64,000 bases of DNA from Nonomuraea aurantiaca. GTDB lineage: Bacteria > Actinomycetota > Actinomycetes > Streptosporangiales > Streptosporangiaceae. The stretch covers positions 620,001 to 684,000 of the forward strand of contig NZ_JAIWNB010000001.1 in the NCBI RefSeq assembly GCF_020215705.1, given 5' to 3'. Within the stretch, counting starts at the first letter, position 1. Every line of letters starts with the position of its first letter. The notes beneath the pieces are model-generated. The model was given only the letters and a program-made list of their open reading frames with translations, searched no databases and was not told where the DNA came from. Made by a program: the position numbers and the translations under genes. Of this stretch, positions 34,590 through 43,060 are shown in pieces.

Positions 34590-34930
34590 GATGTCGTCAC
34601 CGCGCGTGACCGCGCCCTGAATTCCGGTCTTTTGGATGGAGCCCTCGATTGGCCCGAAACTCCAGTCCTGACCGAGATCAGCGCCGTCATGCGCGGCCTT
34701 TGCTGGCTTTAGGTGGGCCGTGTCCGATTACCGTGTGTATAGGGCTGGAGCAGGTGCGTGGTCATGTGCAGGCAACCCTCAGGCATACCCCTCCGGGGGG
34801 TCCGTTGAAACGAAAGATCACAGTTGTGACTCCAGCTTATTTATGAGCATCTTGTGAAATTTCCGGACAAGTGGTGGAGAAGTCTGTTAGGAAGGGTCGC
34901 GGTCCAGATTCGTATTAGAGAGGTTCCATC
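34590..34930. other. Intergenic region of 341 bp
   Basis: This divergent gap is AT-richer than the surroundings near its right end (34800-34930). It should carry promoters for the leftward membrane protein and the rightward repeat protein, but no consensus -35/-10 pair could be assigned with confidence. AGAGAGG precedes the GTG start at 34931. No gene was seen. Confidence 0.5.
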
Positions 34931-36112
34931 GTGGCGCGCGACGAGAACGACAGGCCATATGAGGATGGGCAGGGCAGGCCGGCGAACCCGGAGCTGACCG
35001 GCGACGTTCTGTCCCCGCGCTGGAGCACGGACGACACCGACGAGCAGCCGGCCATCGTGGTCTCGGGCAACGAGACCTACATCCTCCCACCGGACAAGGG
35101 CGCGCCCGAGCTGTACACCCCGCCGACCGAGGGCCAGCACCGCGCGACGGCCGCCGAGGGTGAGCTGTACACCGGTGACCCGGCCAGCGGCCCCCTCTAC
35201 GGGGACTCGCTCTACGCGGGCGGCGACCAGCTCTACGCCGGTGACGCGCCCAGCGGGCCGCTCTACACCGGCGACCCGGCCGGCGGGCCGCTTTACACGG
35301 GCGATGCGCAGAGTGGGCCGCTCTACAGCGGCGACGCCGCGGGTGAGCCGCTTTACACGGGCGACGCGCAGAGCGGCCCGCTTTACACGGGCGACGCCCC
35401 GAGCGGGCCGCTTTACACCGGTGACCAGCCAAGTGACGCCTACCTCCCGCTCGACAAGAGCTACGGCTCCTCCTATGACGATGACGAGCCCGCGGAGCCC
35501 AAGCGCGGCTTCCTCGGCTCCGGCTGGACCGACGGCTCCCAGGGGGGCGGTCACCAGGCCGAGGGCGACAAGGAGGTGCGCCGCCGTACCAAGGTGCTGC
35601 TCATGGCGGCCGTCGCGGTCGTCGTGCTCGGCGCGGGGGCCGGCTGGATGCTGACCGGCACGTCGTCCGACGACCCGTGCGGGACCGGGAAGTGCGCCAG
35701 CGCCGAGCAGGTGAGCGCGCCGGCCGCCTCTCCCACGGAGCCGGAGCCGAGTGACACGGAGGCGGAGGCCACCGACCCCACGGAGTCGGACTCCCCGGAG
35801 CCGACCGCGTCGGCCACCGCCGCCCCGTCGCCGACCGCCGCCCGGGTGCGCGCCAGCCGTACCCCCTCTCCCCGGGCCACCCGCACGCGCATCGGCGAGC
35901 CGACCGCCAAGCCGAGCCCCCGGGCCACCCGGGCGACGCAGGGCACGATCAAGGACACGGACACCGGCACCACCCAGAAGCAGGCGACGCAGGAGCCGAC
36001 GGCCAAGCAGCAGACCAGCCAGCCGACGCAGGCGGTCCAGACGCAGGCTCCGGCGCCGGTTCCGACGGAGACCAAGAAGGGCCTGTTCGACATCCTCTTC
36101 CCCTGGGGATGA
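34931..36112 (+). CDS. Single-pass membrane protein with decapeptide LYTGDxxSGP repeats
   Basis: A 393-residue protein of no recognised family. Residues 1-78 are acidic and soluble. Residues 79-170 hold tandem repeats that are strictly 10-residue between 101 and 164 (consensus LYTGDAxSGP). One transmembrane helix (about 221-241) is preceded by EVRRRTK. The C-terminal 150 residues are Ser/Thr/Pro/Glu-rich with a CGTGKC pair at 250-255 and end in KKGLFDILFPWG. Basic residues before the helix predict repeats inside the cell and the Thr/Pro tail outside. GTG 34931 has AGAGAGG upstream. A hairpin at 36121 follows the stop. Confidence 0.8.
   Translation: MARDENDRPYEDGQGRPANPELTGDVLSPRWSTDDTDEQPAIVVSGNETYILPPDKGAPELYTPPTEGQHRATAAEGELYTGDPASGPLYGDSLYAGGDQLYAGDAPSGPLYTGDPAGGPLYTGDAQSGPLYSGDAAGEPLYTGDAQSGPLYTGDAPSGPLYTGDQPSDAYLPLDKSYGSSYDDDEPAEPKRGFLGSGWTDGSQGGGHQAEGDKEVRRRTKVLLMAAVAVVVLGAGAGWMLTGTSSDDPCGTGKCASAEQVSAPAASPTEPEPSDTEAEATDPTESDSPEPTASATAAPSPTAARVRASRTPSPRATRTRIGEPTAKPSPRATRATQGTIKDTDTGTTQKQATQEPTAKQQTSQPTQAVQTQAPAPVPTETKKGLFDILFPWG
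35231..35422 (+). repeat. In-frame 30-bp tandem repeats
   Basis: Six to seven 30-bp units encode LYTGD decapeptides. Units differ mainly at synonymous positions (CTCTAC/CTTTAC, ACCGGC/ACGGGC) and at two variable codons, so recent duplication and some selection for the peptide are both plausible. Degenerate copies extend back to 35165. Confidence 0.85.
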
Positions 36113-36120
36113 TGCCCTTC

Positions 36121-36142
36121 GGCGGCGACTTCGTGTCGCGCC
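36121..36142 (+). terminator. Hairpin after the repeat protein
   Basis: GGCGGCGAC (36121-36129) and GTCGCGCC (36135-36142) pair around a TTCGT loop with one bulge, eight bases after the stop. Confidence 0.5.
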
Positions 36143-36192
36143 GGCCCCGAGGCGTGTAAGGATGCGGACCCAGGTGCCGGTCTGGCACACTG

Positions 36193-36206
36193 GGAAACCG
36201 CTTTCC
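36193..36206. promoter_or_regulatory. LacI-type operator upstream of its own regulator gene
   Basis: GGAAACCGCTTTCC is a near-perfect 14-bp palindrome 11 nt before the LacI start codon. It differs at one base from the perfect palindrome GGAAAGCGCTTTCC at 45374. LacI/CcpA-type regulators bind such CG-centred sites, so autoregulation is likely. Confidence 0.7.
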
Positions 36207-36216
36207 GGGAGGTCTC

Positions 36217-37209
36217 GTGGTCACGCTGGAAGACGTCGCCAAGCAGGCGGGCGTCTCGCTCGCCACCGCCTCGCGGGTGCTCAACGGCAGCACCCGCCAG
36301 GTGGGCGCCGACCTGCGGGCCCGCGTCGAGCGCGCCGCGTACGAGCTGGGCTACCGCGCCAACATCGCGGCGCAGACACTGGCCCGCGGGGCGAGCAATG
36401 TCATCGGCATCGTGGTCCACGACCTGACCGACCCTTACTTCGCGGCGCTGGCCGACGGCGCGATGCGGGCCGCGGCCGGCGAGGGCCTGCTGGTCATGGT
36501 GGGCACCACGCACCGCGATCCCGAGCAGGAGATCGCCTACGTGGCGACGCTCAACGCCCAGCGCGTACGCGCCGTGCTGCTGGTCGGCTCCCGCGTCGCC
36601 GACCCCGAGGTCACCGAGCGGCTCCGCGCCGAGCTGGACCGCTACCGGGCCAGTGGCGGGCGGGCCGCGTGCGTGGGCCAGGACCTGCTCGGCGTCGACA
36701 CGGTCGCGCCTGCCAACCACGAGGGCGCCGCCGCCCTGGCCCGCTCGCTGGCCGGGCTCGGCCACACCCGCTTCGCCGTACTGGCCGGGCCGCCGCGCCT
36801 GATGACCGCCCGCGACCGGTGCGCCGGGTTCGTGTCGGCGCTGGCCGAGCTCGGCCTGCCGGAGCCGCGCGTCATCGAGGGGCCCTTCGACCGCGACGGC
36901 GGCTATCGGGCGGCCCAGGAGACGGGGGACGCGACGTGCGTGTTCGCCGTCAACGACGTGATGGCCGTGGGAGCGCTCGCCGCCTACCGTGAGCGGGGGA
37001 TCCGGGTGCCGGACGACGTGTCGGTGGCCGGCTTCGACGACATCGCGACGCTGCGCGACCAGGTGCCCGCGCTGACCACGGTACGGCTGCCGCTGCAGGA
37101 CATGGGCGCCCGGGCCCTCGAACTGGCGCTGGCGGCCGACGAGGAGCCGACGGTGGAGCAGGTGCCGGGCGAGGTGGTGTTGCGGGAGAGCGTACGCGCG
37201 CTGCGCTGA
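36217..37209 (+). CDS. LacI-family transcriptional regulator
   Basis: A 330-residue protein with an N-terminal LacI HTH (VTLEDVAKQAGVSLATASRV, hinge YRANIAAQTLARGASNVIGI) and a type 1 periplasmic-binding-like sensor (IVVHDLTDPYFAALADGAM, VFAVNDVMAVGAL, VSVAGFDDIATLRDQVPALT). The start is GTG 36217, right behind GGGAGG. A LacI-type palindrome lies 11 nt upstream, and an almost identical one precedes the 45359-42116 operon, so this protein probably represses both. It is followed by a sugar isomerase gene. Confidence 0.93.
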   Translation: MVTLEDVAKQAGVSLATASRVLNGSTRQVGADLRARVERAAYELGYRANIAAQTLARGASNVIGIVVHDLTDPYFAALADGAMRAAAGEGLLVMVGTTHRDPEQEIAYVATLNAQRVRAVLLVGSRVADPEVTERLRAELDRYRASGGRAACVGQDLLGVDTVAPANHEGAAALARSLAGLGHTRFAVLAGPPRLMTARDRCAGFVSALAELGLPEPRVIEGPFDRDGGYRAAQETGDATCVFAVNDVMAVGALAAYRERGIRVPDDVSVAGFDDIATLRDQVPALTTVRLPLQDMGARALELALAADEEPTVEQVPGEVVLRESVRALR

Positions 37210-37222
37210 GCTCGGCGTACAG

Positions 37223-37344
37223 GGCACGTCCGCAGAGGACGCGTCCGAAGGGGAGGCATCGAGTACGCGTGGCAGGGCGCGTCCGAAAGGGGGCGCGCCG
37301 TACAGGGCGTGGCGCAGGGGCGCATCCGAAGGGGACGCGTCGCA
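37223..37344. repeat. Four imperfect palindromic units between lacI-type gene and isomerase
   Basis: The gap carries about four degenerate units built on CGCRTCCGAARGGGRCGCG (for example GGCGCGTCCGAAAGGGGG then CGCGCC at about 37278), each able to form a short GC stem. No gene is present. They may act as terminators or attenuators, or be REP-like repeats. Confidence 0.6.
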
Positions 37345-37373
37345 CAGGCAGGACGGTCGCTCGGGAGGGCACC

Positions 37374-38150
37374 ATGAAACTGGCGGTCAGCACGCTCGGG
37401 ATGCCGGGCTACGGGCTCGACAGGGCGATCGAGGTGGCGGCCGGGCACGGGTGCCAGGGCCTGGAACTGCGGTTGCACCCCGACACCGGCGTACACCGGG
37501 GTCTGTCGGCGGACGAGCGGTCGTCGGTGCGGCAGCGGGTCGAAGCCGCAGGTCTGGAAATATCGGCGCTCGCCGGATATGTCGGCGTATGCGAGCCGGG
37601 CCCTGACGAGCCCGTCGTCGAGGCGCTGGTCGCGGACCTGACGCTCGCGGCCGACCTCGGCGCCCCGGGCGTCCGGGTGTTCCCGCGCGGCGAAGACCCG
37701 TCGATCGGAGCGCGCAGGCTCAAGGCGGTCTCCGCCACGGCCGCAGGGCTCGGTCTGCGGGTGCTCGTCGAGACGCACGACCAGATGGCCACCGGCGCTG
37801 CCGTCGCGCGGCTGCTCGACGAGGCGGCCTGCCCCGAGACCACCGGCGCGCTCTGGGACCTGCTCCACCCTTGGCGGCACGGCGAGTCTCCCGCTGACAC
37901 CCTGGCCCTTCTCGGCCCGCACCTCGCCTACGTCCAGGTCAAGGACGCGGTCTCCGCCCAGGACACCACGCCGGTGCCCATGTGGAACGGCACGGTGCCG
38001 CTGGACGAGTCCGGTGAGCTGCTGCGCTCGTGGGGCTACTCCGGGTGGGTGTCGCTGGAGTGGGAGCGGACCTGGTATCCGCAGGTCGAGCCGGTGGAGG
38101 AGATACTGCCTGGGGCCGCCGAGTGGGTGCGGCGTTTCCGAAGGGAGTAG
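37374..38150 (+). CDS. Sugar phosphate isomerase/epimerase (TIM barrel)
   Basis: A 258-residue protein of the AP-endonuclease-2 TIM-barrel family: CQGLELRLHPDTG, RVFPRGED, VLVETHDQMATG (metal-ligand Glu and His), ALWDLLHPWRHGE, AYVQVKDAV and GWVSLEWERTWYP. Such enzymes isomerise sugars or keto-sugar acids with a divalent metal. ATG 37374 follows GGGAGGGC; an in-frame GTG at 37269 lies in the repeat region and is rejected. The phosphodiesterase start is 3 nt beyond its stop. Confidence 0.88.
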   Translation: MKLAVSTLGMPGYGLDRAIEVAAGHGCQGLELRLHPDTGVHRGLSADERSSVRQRVEAAGLEISALAGYVGVCEPGPDEPVVEALVADLTLAADLGAPGVRVFPRGEDPSIGARRLKAVSATAAGLGLRVLVETHDQMATGAAVARLLDEAACPETTGALWDLLHPWRHGESPADTLALLGPHLAYVQVKDAVSAQDTTPVPMWNGTVPLDESGELLRSWGYSGWVSLEWERTWYPQVEPVEEILPGAAEWVRRFRRE

Positions 38151-38153
38151 CCA

Positions 38154-39341
38154 GTGACGAGCGACCCGGTGAAGGGCCAAGCGAGCAACCCGGCGAACGA
38201 CTCGGTAAGGGACCCGGCGAGCGGCCTGGTGAGGGATCCGGCGAGCAACCCAGCGAGCGGCCCGGTGAGAAACCCAGCAAGCGACTCGGTGAGGGACCCA
38301 GCTTGGGGCCCAGTGAGGGACAAGGTGCTGGTGGTCGGCATGGACGGCCTGCGCTTCGACCGCTTGGTCGCGCTGGAGCCGCCGGTGCTGAGCGGGCTGA
38401 TGGCGGCGGGTGCGTACGGGACGAGCCTGCTCCCGTACGGCGAGGCCGCCGCTCCCCGGACGGAGTCTCCCGGCGAGATCGTCCCCGAGGACACCGCCGC
38501 TTCGGGCGAGGACGCCGCCACTTTGGGTGAGGGCTCCCCGGCTTCGAGCGAGGACACCGCCGCTTCGGGCGAGGTCTCCTCTGGTCGGGTCATCAGATCC
38601 CGGACCGACTCCGGACCCGGATGGTCGTCGATCGCCACCGGGGTGTGGCCCGACAGGCACGGCGTCGTGGACAACGCGTTCACCCACCACCAATTCGCGA
38701 AATATCCGGACTTCTTGACTCGCGCCAACGCGGCCCGTCCCGACCTGACCACCGCGGCGTTCTTTTCCTGGGCGGCGCTGGCGGAGCACGGCGCGTTCGG
38801 CCCGGCCATCGGGACCCGCTTCGTCCTGGACGGCTACGCGATCACCTGGCCGACCGCCGACAAGCAGGTCGCCGCGGCCGCCGAGAATCACCTCGCGAGC
38901 ACCGGCGCCGACCTCACCTTCGTCTACCTGGGCGAGACCGACGAGGTGGCCCATGACCTCGGCCCGCACTGCCCCGACTACACCGCGGCGCTGCACACCC
39001 AGGACGCCTACCTCGGCCGCTTCCTCGACGCGATCCGGGGCAGGCCGACGTTCGCCGGCGAGCGCTGGACCGTCCTGGTCACCACCGACCACGGCCACGT
39101 CGACGAAGGCGGCCACGGCGGCACCTCCATCGAGGAGCGAACGGTCTTCGTCATCGCCGCCCGCCTGAGCGCGGACCTGGGCGGCGCCGATCTGGGCAGC
39201 GCGGACGTAGGGAGTGCCGATCTGGGCGGCGCCCGTCTCGCCGGTCCGAGGTTGGTGGACGTCGGACCGACCGCGCTGGCCCTGCTCGGCATCGAGTCCG
39301 ACCCCGCCTGCGATCTCGACGGCGTGCCGCTGGAGGTGTGA
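38154..39341 (+). CDS. Alkaline-phosphatase-superfamily phosphodiesterase with three repeat insertions
   Basis: A 395-residue protein. The catalytic core has metal/nucleophile motifs VLVVGMDGLRFD (Asp), SGPGWSSIATGVWPDRHGV, YLGETDEVAHD (Asp/His) and TTDHGHVDEGGHGG (Asp/His/His), as in nucleotide pyrophosphatase/phosphodiesterases. Three low-complexity parts interrupt it: residues 5-55 (VRDPAS repeats), about 101-150 (Glu/Ala/Ser with two EDTAASGE copies) and 339-366 (ADLGG/ADLGS pentapeptides). GTG 38154 has AAGGGAG eight bases upstream, so the N-terminal repeats are probably translated; a start at the GTG of VRDKVLV (residue 54) would skip them. It sits behind the isomerase, probably in the same operon. 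Confidence 0.85.
   Translation: MTSDPVKGQASNPANDSVRDPASGLVRDPASNPASGPVRNPASDSVRDPAWGPVRDKVLVVGMDGLRFDRLVALEPPVLSGLMAAGAYGTSLLPYGEAAAPRTESPGEIVPEDTAASGEDAATLGEGSPASSEDTAASGEVSSGRVIRSRTDSGPGWSSIATGVWPDRHGVVDNAFTHHQFAKYPDFLTRANAARPDLTTAAFFSWAALAEHGAFGPAIGTRFVLDGYAITWPTADKQVAAAAENHLASTGADLTFVYLGETDEVAHDLGPHCPDYTAALHTQDAYLGRFLDAIRGRPTFAGERWTVLVTTDHGHVDEGGHGGTSIEERTVFVIAARLSADLGGADLGSADVGSADLGGARLAGPRLVDVGPTALALLGIESDPACDLDGVPLEV
38200..38322 (+). repeat. 24-bp minisatellite in the phosphodiesterase N-terminus
   Basis: Four or five copies of a unit encoding xxVRDPAS (GGTGAGGGAYCCRGCGAGC core) lie directly after the start codon of the phosphodiesterase gene. Confidence 0.7.
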
Positions 39342-39427
39342 CCGACGCCACTGTTCATCAAGTGTTGAATTCTTTGCCGTAAAGCGTGAGACTCGTAGCG
39401 AGACGCTGAACGGTGGGAGTACACCCG
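39342..39427. other. Short gap before the PEP-utilising enzyme
   Basis: It holds nested inverted repeats (AGCGT...CTCG TAG CGAG ACGCT, about 39384-39408) shortly before the GGTGGGAG ribosome-binding site. No rifamycin-associated element was recognised. Confidence 0.4.
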
Positions 39428-42103
39428 ATGAAGACGGCACTGGACTTTTCCGACATCGACGGCAGCATGCTGGCCGAAGTCGGCGGCAAGGCGGCCAATC
39501 TCGGTGAGCTGACCCGGGCCGGGCTCCCCGTCCCGCCCGGCTGGGCGCTCACCACCGAGGCGTACCACGAGGTGGCGCAGGCGGCGGGCCTGGACGACGT
39601 CATCGCGACCGGCGGCCCGGGGCTCGCGGAGGCCGCCAGGACCCGGCTGCTGGCGGCCCCGATCCCCGAGGCCGTCGCGCGGTCGATCCGCGAGGCGTAC
39701 ACCACCCTGAGTCAGAGCGTGCACCAGGACGCGGCGCCGGTCGCGGTGCGGTCCTCGGCCACGGCGGAGGACCTGCCGTTCGCCAGTTTCGCCGGTCAGC
39801 AGGACACCTACCTCAACGTCGTCGGCGCCGACGACGTGCTCGACGCCGTACGCCGCTGCTGGGCCTCGCTCTGGACCGACCGCGCCGTCGCCTACCGCGA
39901 CTCCAACGGCATCGACCACGCCTCCGTACGGCTGGCGGTGGTCGTCCAGGTCATGGTCGACGCGCGGACGGCCGGCGTACTGTTCACCGCCAACCCGCTC
40001 ACCGGACGCAGGCACGAGGCCGTCATCGACGCGAACCCCGGCTTGGGCGAGGCCGTGGTCTCCGGCGCCGTCAACCCCGACCGGTTCGTCGTCGACGCGG
40101 CGAGCGGTCAGATCCTCGACCGGCACGCGGGCGACAAGCGGCTGACGATCCGCGCCCTGCCCGGCGGCGGCACGGAACGCGTCGAGTCCGACCACGACGG
40201 CTTCTGCCTGACCGACGAGCAGGTACGCGACCTGGCCGCGCTCGGCACCCGCGTCGAGGACCACTACGGCGCGCCCCAGGACACCGAGTGGGCCATCGAC
40301 GCCGACGGCAAGCTCTGGCTCACCCAGGCCAGGCCGATCACCACGCTCTACCCGCTGCCCGAGACCACCAGGCAGGGCCTGCGGGTCTACTTCTCCGTCA
40401 ATGTCGCGCAGGGTGTCATGGGCCCGCTCACCCCGATGGGGCTGTCCGCGTTCCGGCTGCTCGGCTCGGGTGCCGCCGGGGTGTTCGGCTACGGTCCGGC
40501 CAGGGCGCGTGATGGGGCGCCGTTCATGTTCGAGGCGGGGGAGCGCGTCTGGCTGGACCTCACCACGGCCCTGCGCAGCCGGATGGGCCGGGCCATCATG
40601 CCGCGCGCCCTGCTGATGGGCGAGGCCAGGGCCGGGGCGGTGCTGACGGACCTGTTCGAGGAGCCCAGGTTCTCGGTGATCCACACCTCGCGCCGCCCGT
40701 TCTTCCGCGCGGTGGCGCACTTCGCCCGCCGCGTACACGCCCCGAAGCGGCTGCTCCAGGCGCTGACCCGGCCCGAGCGGGCGATCGCCTACACCAGGCG
40801 GTTGGGCGACGAGCTGGACCGGCGGCTGCGGGTGCCCGGCTCCGCCACGCCCGTCCAGCGGCTCGACCACGCGGAGCGGATGCTCAGCACCACGTTCCCG
40901 GCGATCGTCTCGCTCATGCCGATCGCGATCGCCGGCTATGGGCTGTTCGCGCTGGCGGCGAAGCTCTCCGGCCTGTCCATGAGCGACATGCAGGACGTGC
41001 TCCGCAGCGTCCCCAACAACCCGACCACCGAGATGGACCTCGAACTCTGGGCGCTGGCGACGCGCATCGAGCCCGAACCGTTCAGGAACGAGCCGGTGAG
41101 CGAGCTCGTGCGCCGCTTCAGGGCCGGCGAGCTGCCCCCCAAGGCCCAGCAGGGCATCACTGCTTTTCTGGATAAGTACGGGCATCGCGGCATCGCCGAG
41201 ATCGACCTGGGCGTCGCGCGCTGGTCGGAGGACCCGACGCACATCCTCGGCGTCCTGGCCAACTACCTGCGCATGGAGGGCGGCGCCGACCTCGCGCCCG
41301 ACGCGCTGTTCGCTAGGGGAGCGGCCGAGGCCGAGGCGGCCGTCGCACGGATCGTGGCGACGGCCCGCCGCAAGGGCGCGCTCCGGGGGGCCGTCGCCCG
41401 GTTCGGGCTGCGGCGGACCCGGATGTTCGCCGGGGTACGCGAGATGCCGAAGTACTACCTGGTGAAGACCCTGGCCGCGATCCGGCGGAGTCTTCGGGTC
41501 GTCGGCGAGCACCTGGTGACCACCGGCGTGCTGGACGCGGCGGACGACGTGTTCTACCTGCGGATCGAGGAGGCGCGGTCGGCCCTTGACGGGGGCGATC
41601 TGCGCGAGCTGGTGATCGAGCGGCGGGCGGCCTACGAGCGGGAGTCGCGCCGCAGGCACGTGCCGAGGATCATACTGTCGGACGGCACCGAGCCAGAGGC
41701 CCTGGCGGCCCCCGCCGCGGCGGGGGCGCTGATCGGCAGCGCCGCCTCCGCGGGCACGGTCACCGGCCGCGCCAGGGTGGTGCTCGACCCGGTCGGGGCG
41801 CACCTGGAGCCGGGCGAGATCCTGGTCTGCCCGTCGACCGACCCCGGCTGGACGCCGCTGTTCCTCACGGCGGGCGGCCTGGTGATGGAGATGGGCGGCG
41901 CCATGTCGCACGGCGCGGTGGTGGCCCGCGAGTACGGCATCCCGGCGGTGGCCGGCGTCCCGGACGCCACCCACCGCATCGTCACCGGCCAGGAGATCAC
42001 TGTGAACGGAGCCGCCGGCACGGTGACGATCACCGAGGCCGATGAGCCGGACTCGGCGGACGAAGCCGCGGCACGGGACGAACAGGCCGCCAGCCCGGCC
42101 TGA
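39428..42103 (+). CDS. PEP/pyruvate-binding phosphotransferase, rifampin phosphotransferase (RPH)-like
   Basis: An 891-residue protein with three parts as in RPH: an N-terminal ATP-grasp domain (VGGKAANLGELTRAGLPVPP, VAVRSSATAEDLPFASFAGQ, GVLFTANPLTG), a long helical middle (about 330-740) and a C-terminal swivel domain with the phospho-carrier His828 in GGAMSHGAVVAREYGIPAV. Length and His position match Listeria RPH (His825). RPH uses ATP to phosphorylate and inactivate rifamycins; the same folds also occur in PEP synthases, which are shorter and have a PEP-binding barrel not visible here. ATG 39428 has GGTGGGAG eight bases upstream. The substrate is inferred only from architecture. Confidence 0.82.
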   Translation: MKTALDFSDIDGSMLAEVGGKAANLGELTRAGLPVPPGWALTTEAYHEVAQAAGLDDVIATGGPGLAEAARTRLLAAPIPEAVARSIREAYTTLSQSVHQDAAPVAVRSSATAEDLPFASFAGQQDTYLNVVGADDVLDAVRRCWASLWTDRAVAYRDSNGIDHASVRLAVVVQVMVDARTAGVLFTANPLTGRRHEAVIDANPGLGEAVVSGAVNPDRFVVDAASGQILDRHAGDKRLTIRALPGGGTERVESDHDGFCLTDEQVRDLAALGTRVEDHYGAPQDTEWAIDADGKLWLTQARPITTLYPLPETTRQGLRVYFSVNVAQGVMGPLTPMGLSAFRLLGSGAAGVFGYGPARARDGAPFMFEAGERVWLDLTTALRSRMGRAIMPRALLMGEARAGAVLTDLFEEPRFSVIHTSRRPFFRAVAHFARRVHAPKRLLQALTRPERAIAYTRRLGDELDRRLRVPGSATPVQRLDHAERMLSTTFPAIVSLMPIAIAGYGLFALAAKLSGLSMSDMQDVLRSVPNNPTTEMDLELWALATRIEPEPFRNEPVSELVRRFRAGELPPKAQQGITAFLDKYGHRGIAEIDLGVARWSEDPTHILGVLANYLRMEGGADLAPDALFARGAAEAEAAVARIVATARRKGALRGAVARFGLRRTRMFAGVREMPKYYLVKTLAAIRRSLRVVGEHLVTTGVLDAADDVFYLRIEEARSALDGGDLRELVIERRAAYERESRRRHVPRIILSDGTEPEALAAPAAAGALIGSAASAGTVTGRARVVLDPVGAHLEPGEILVCPSTDPGWTPLFLTAGGLVMEMGGAMSHGAVVAREYGIPAVAGVPDATHRIVTGQEITVNGAAGTVTITEADEPDSADEAAARDEQAASPA

Positions 42104-42118
42104 CCCCATCAGGGGTCA
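42101..42118. terminator. Bidirectional terminator made of the two stop codons
   Basis: TGACCCC (42101-42107), loop ATCA and GGGGTCA (42112-42118) form a perfect 7-bp stem. Its outer bases are the TGA stop of the rightward phosphotransferase and of the leftward isomerase gene. Confidence 0.75.
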
Positions 42119-43060
42119 GACGGATACCACCCGGGCGTAGCGGTGCTTCATGGTGGCCACGATCTCGTCCGGGTCGGCGGCCCAGACGTCGGCGTTGAAG
42201 ATCTCCACTTCGACGTCCCCGGTGTAGCCGGCCGCGGCCACGGCGCGGGTGATCGGCGGGAAGTCGATCACCCCGTCGCCCATCATCCCCCGCCCCAGCA
42301 GCACGTCCGCCGGAAGCGGCTGCAGGTAGTCGCACACCTGGTACGACGCGATCCGGCGGCCGGCCCTGGCGATCTCCTCGAACAGCCGCGGGTCCCACCA
42401 CACGTGGAAGGTGTCGACCACCACCCCCACCTGCTCCTCCGGATACGGCAGGCACAAATCGACCGCCTGGGCCAGCGTCGACAGAACGGCCCGGTCGGCG
42501 CAGTACATCGGATGCAGCGGCTCCAGCGCCAGCTTGACCCCCCGCTCCCCGGCGTACGGGGCCAGCACCTCCAGCGCCTCGGCCACCTGCTCGCGGGCCC
42601 CGGCCAGATCGCGCGAGAACGGCCGCCCCGCGCCGTCCGGATCGGCGGGCAGCGGTTCACCCGGCCGCACCACCGGCAGCGGCTCGCCCGGCAGCGGTTC
42701 GCCGGGCCGCACGCCCGGCAGGCCGCCGACGACCATGACCAGGCAGGCCGCCCCCAGCTCGGCGGCCTCGTCGATGGCCCGCCGGTTGTCGTCGAGCGCC
42801 GCCCGACGGGCCGTCCCGCCGGATGCCCGGCCGCTCGTGCCGGGAGCCGGGTCGGCGGGGGTCGTCAGGAAGCCGCCACGGCAGAGCGACGACACGCGCA
42901 GCCCGGCGTCGCGGACCAGCTTGACGCTCTCGGCCAGCCCCTGCTCCGCCACCTCCTCGCGCCACAGCCCCACGGCCTCCAGACCGTGCCGTACGCAGCC
43001 CTCGACGGCCTCCGCCACCGACCATCGCTTGGTCGTCCGCTGGTTCAGGGACAGGCTCAC
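42116..43060 (-). CDS. Sugar phosphate isomerase/epimerase (TIM barrel) with PGEPLP insert
   Basis: A 314-residue protein of the xylose-isomerase-like TIM-barrel family: LVMVVGGLPG, KLALEPLHPMYCADRAVLST (Glu ligand), VGVVVDTFHVWWDP (Asp/His), IASYQVCDYLQPLP and VEVEIFNADVW. Residues about 115-148 are a proline-rich insert with three GEPLP copies where relatives have a short loop. GTG 43060 overlaps the upstream stop (GTGA). It is the last gene of the LacI-operator operon and probably converts an oxidised sugar from the oxidoreductase (inference). Confidence 0.87.
   Translation of the reverse strand: MSLSLNQRTTKRWSVAEAVEGCVRHGLEAVGLWREEVAEQGLAESVKLVRDAGLRVSSLCRGGFLTTPADPAPGTSGRASGGTARRAALDDNRRAIDEAAELGAACLVMVVGGLPGVRPGEPLPGEPLPVVRPGEPLPADPDGAGRPFSRDLAGAREQVAEALEVLAPYAGERGVKLALEPLHPMYCADRAVLSTLAQAVDLCLPYPEEQVGVVVDTFHVWWDPRLFEEIARAGRRIASYQVCDYLQPLPADVLLGRGMMGDGVIDFPPITRAVAAAGYTGDVEVEIFNADVWAADPDEIVATMKHRYARVVSV
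42617..42718 (-). repeat. Short GC repeats encoding PGEPLP insert
   Basis: Three near-copies of a unit coding for (V)RPGEPLP/PGEPLP lie within the isomerase gene, in frame. Confidence 0.65.

Noticed and set aside
37223..37344. CRISPR-like array
   Set aside because: Units are short, degenerate and palindromic with no regular unique spacers, and no cas genes are near.
39342..39427. Rifamycin-associated element upstream of the RPH-like gene
   Set aside because: The known GGGGCTTGC-type inverted repeat was looked for and not found.
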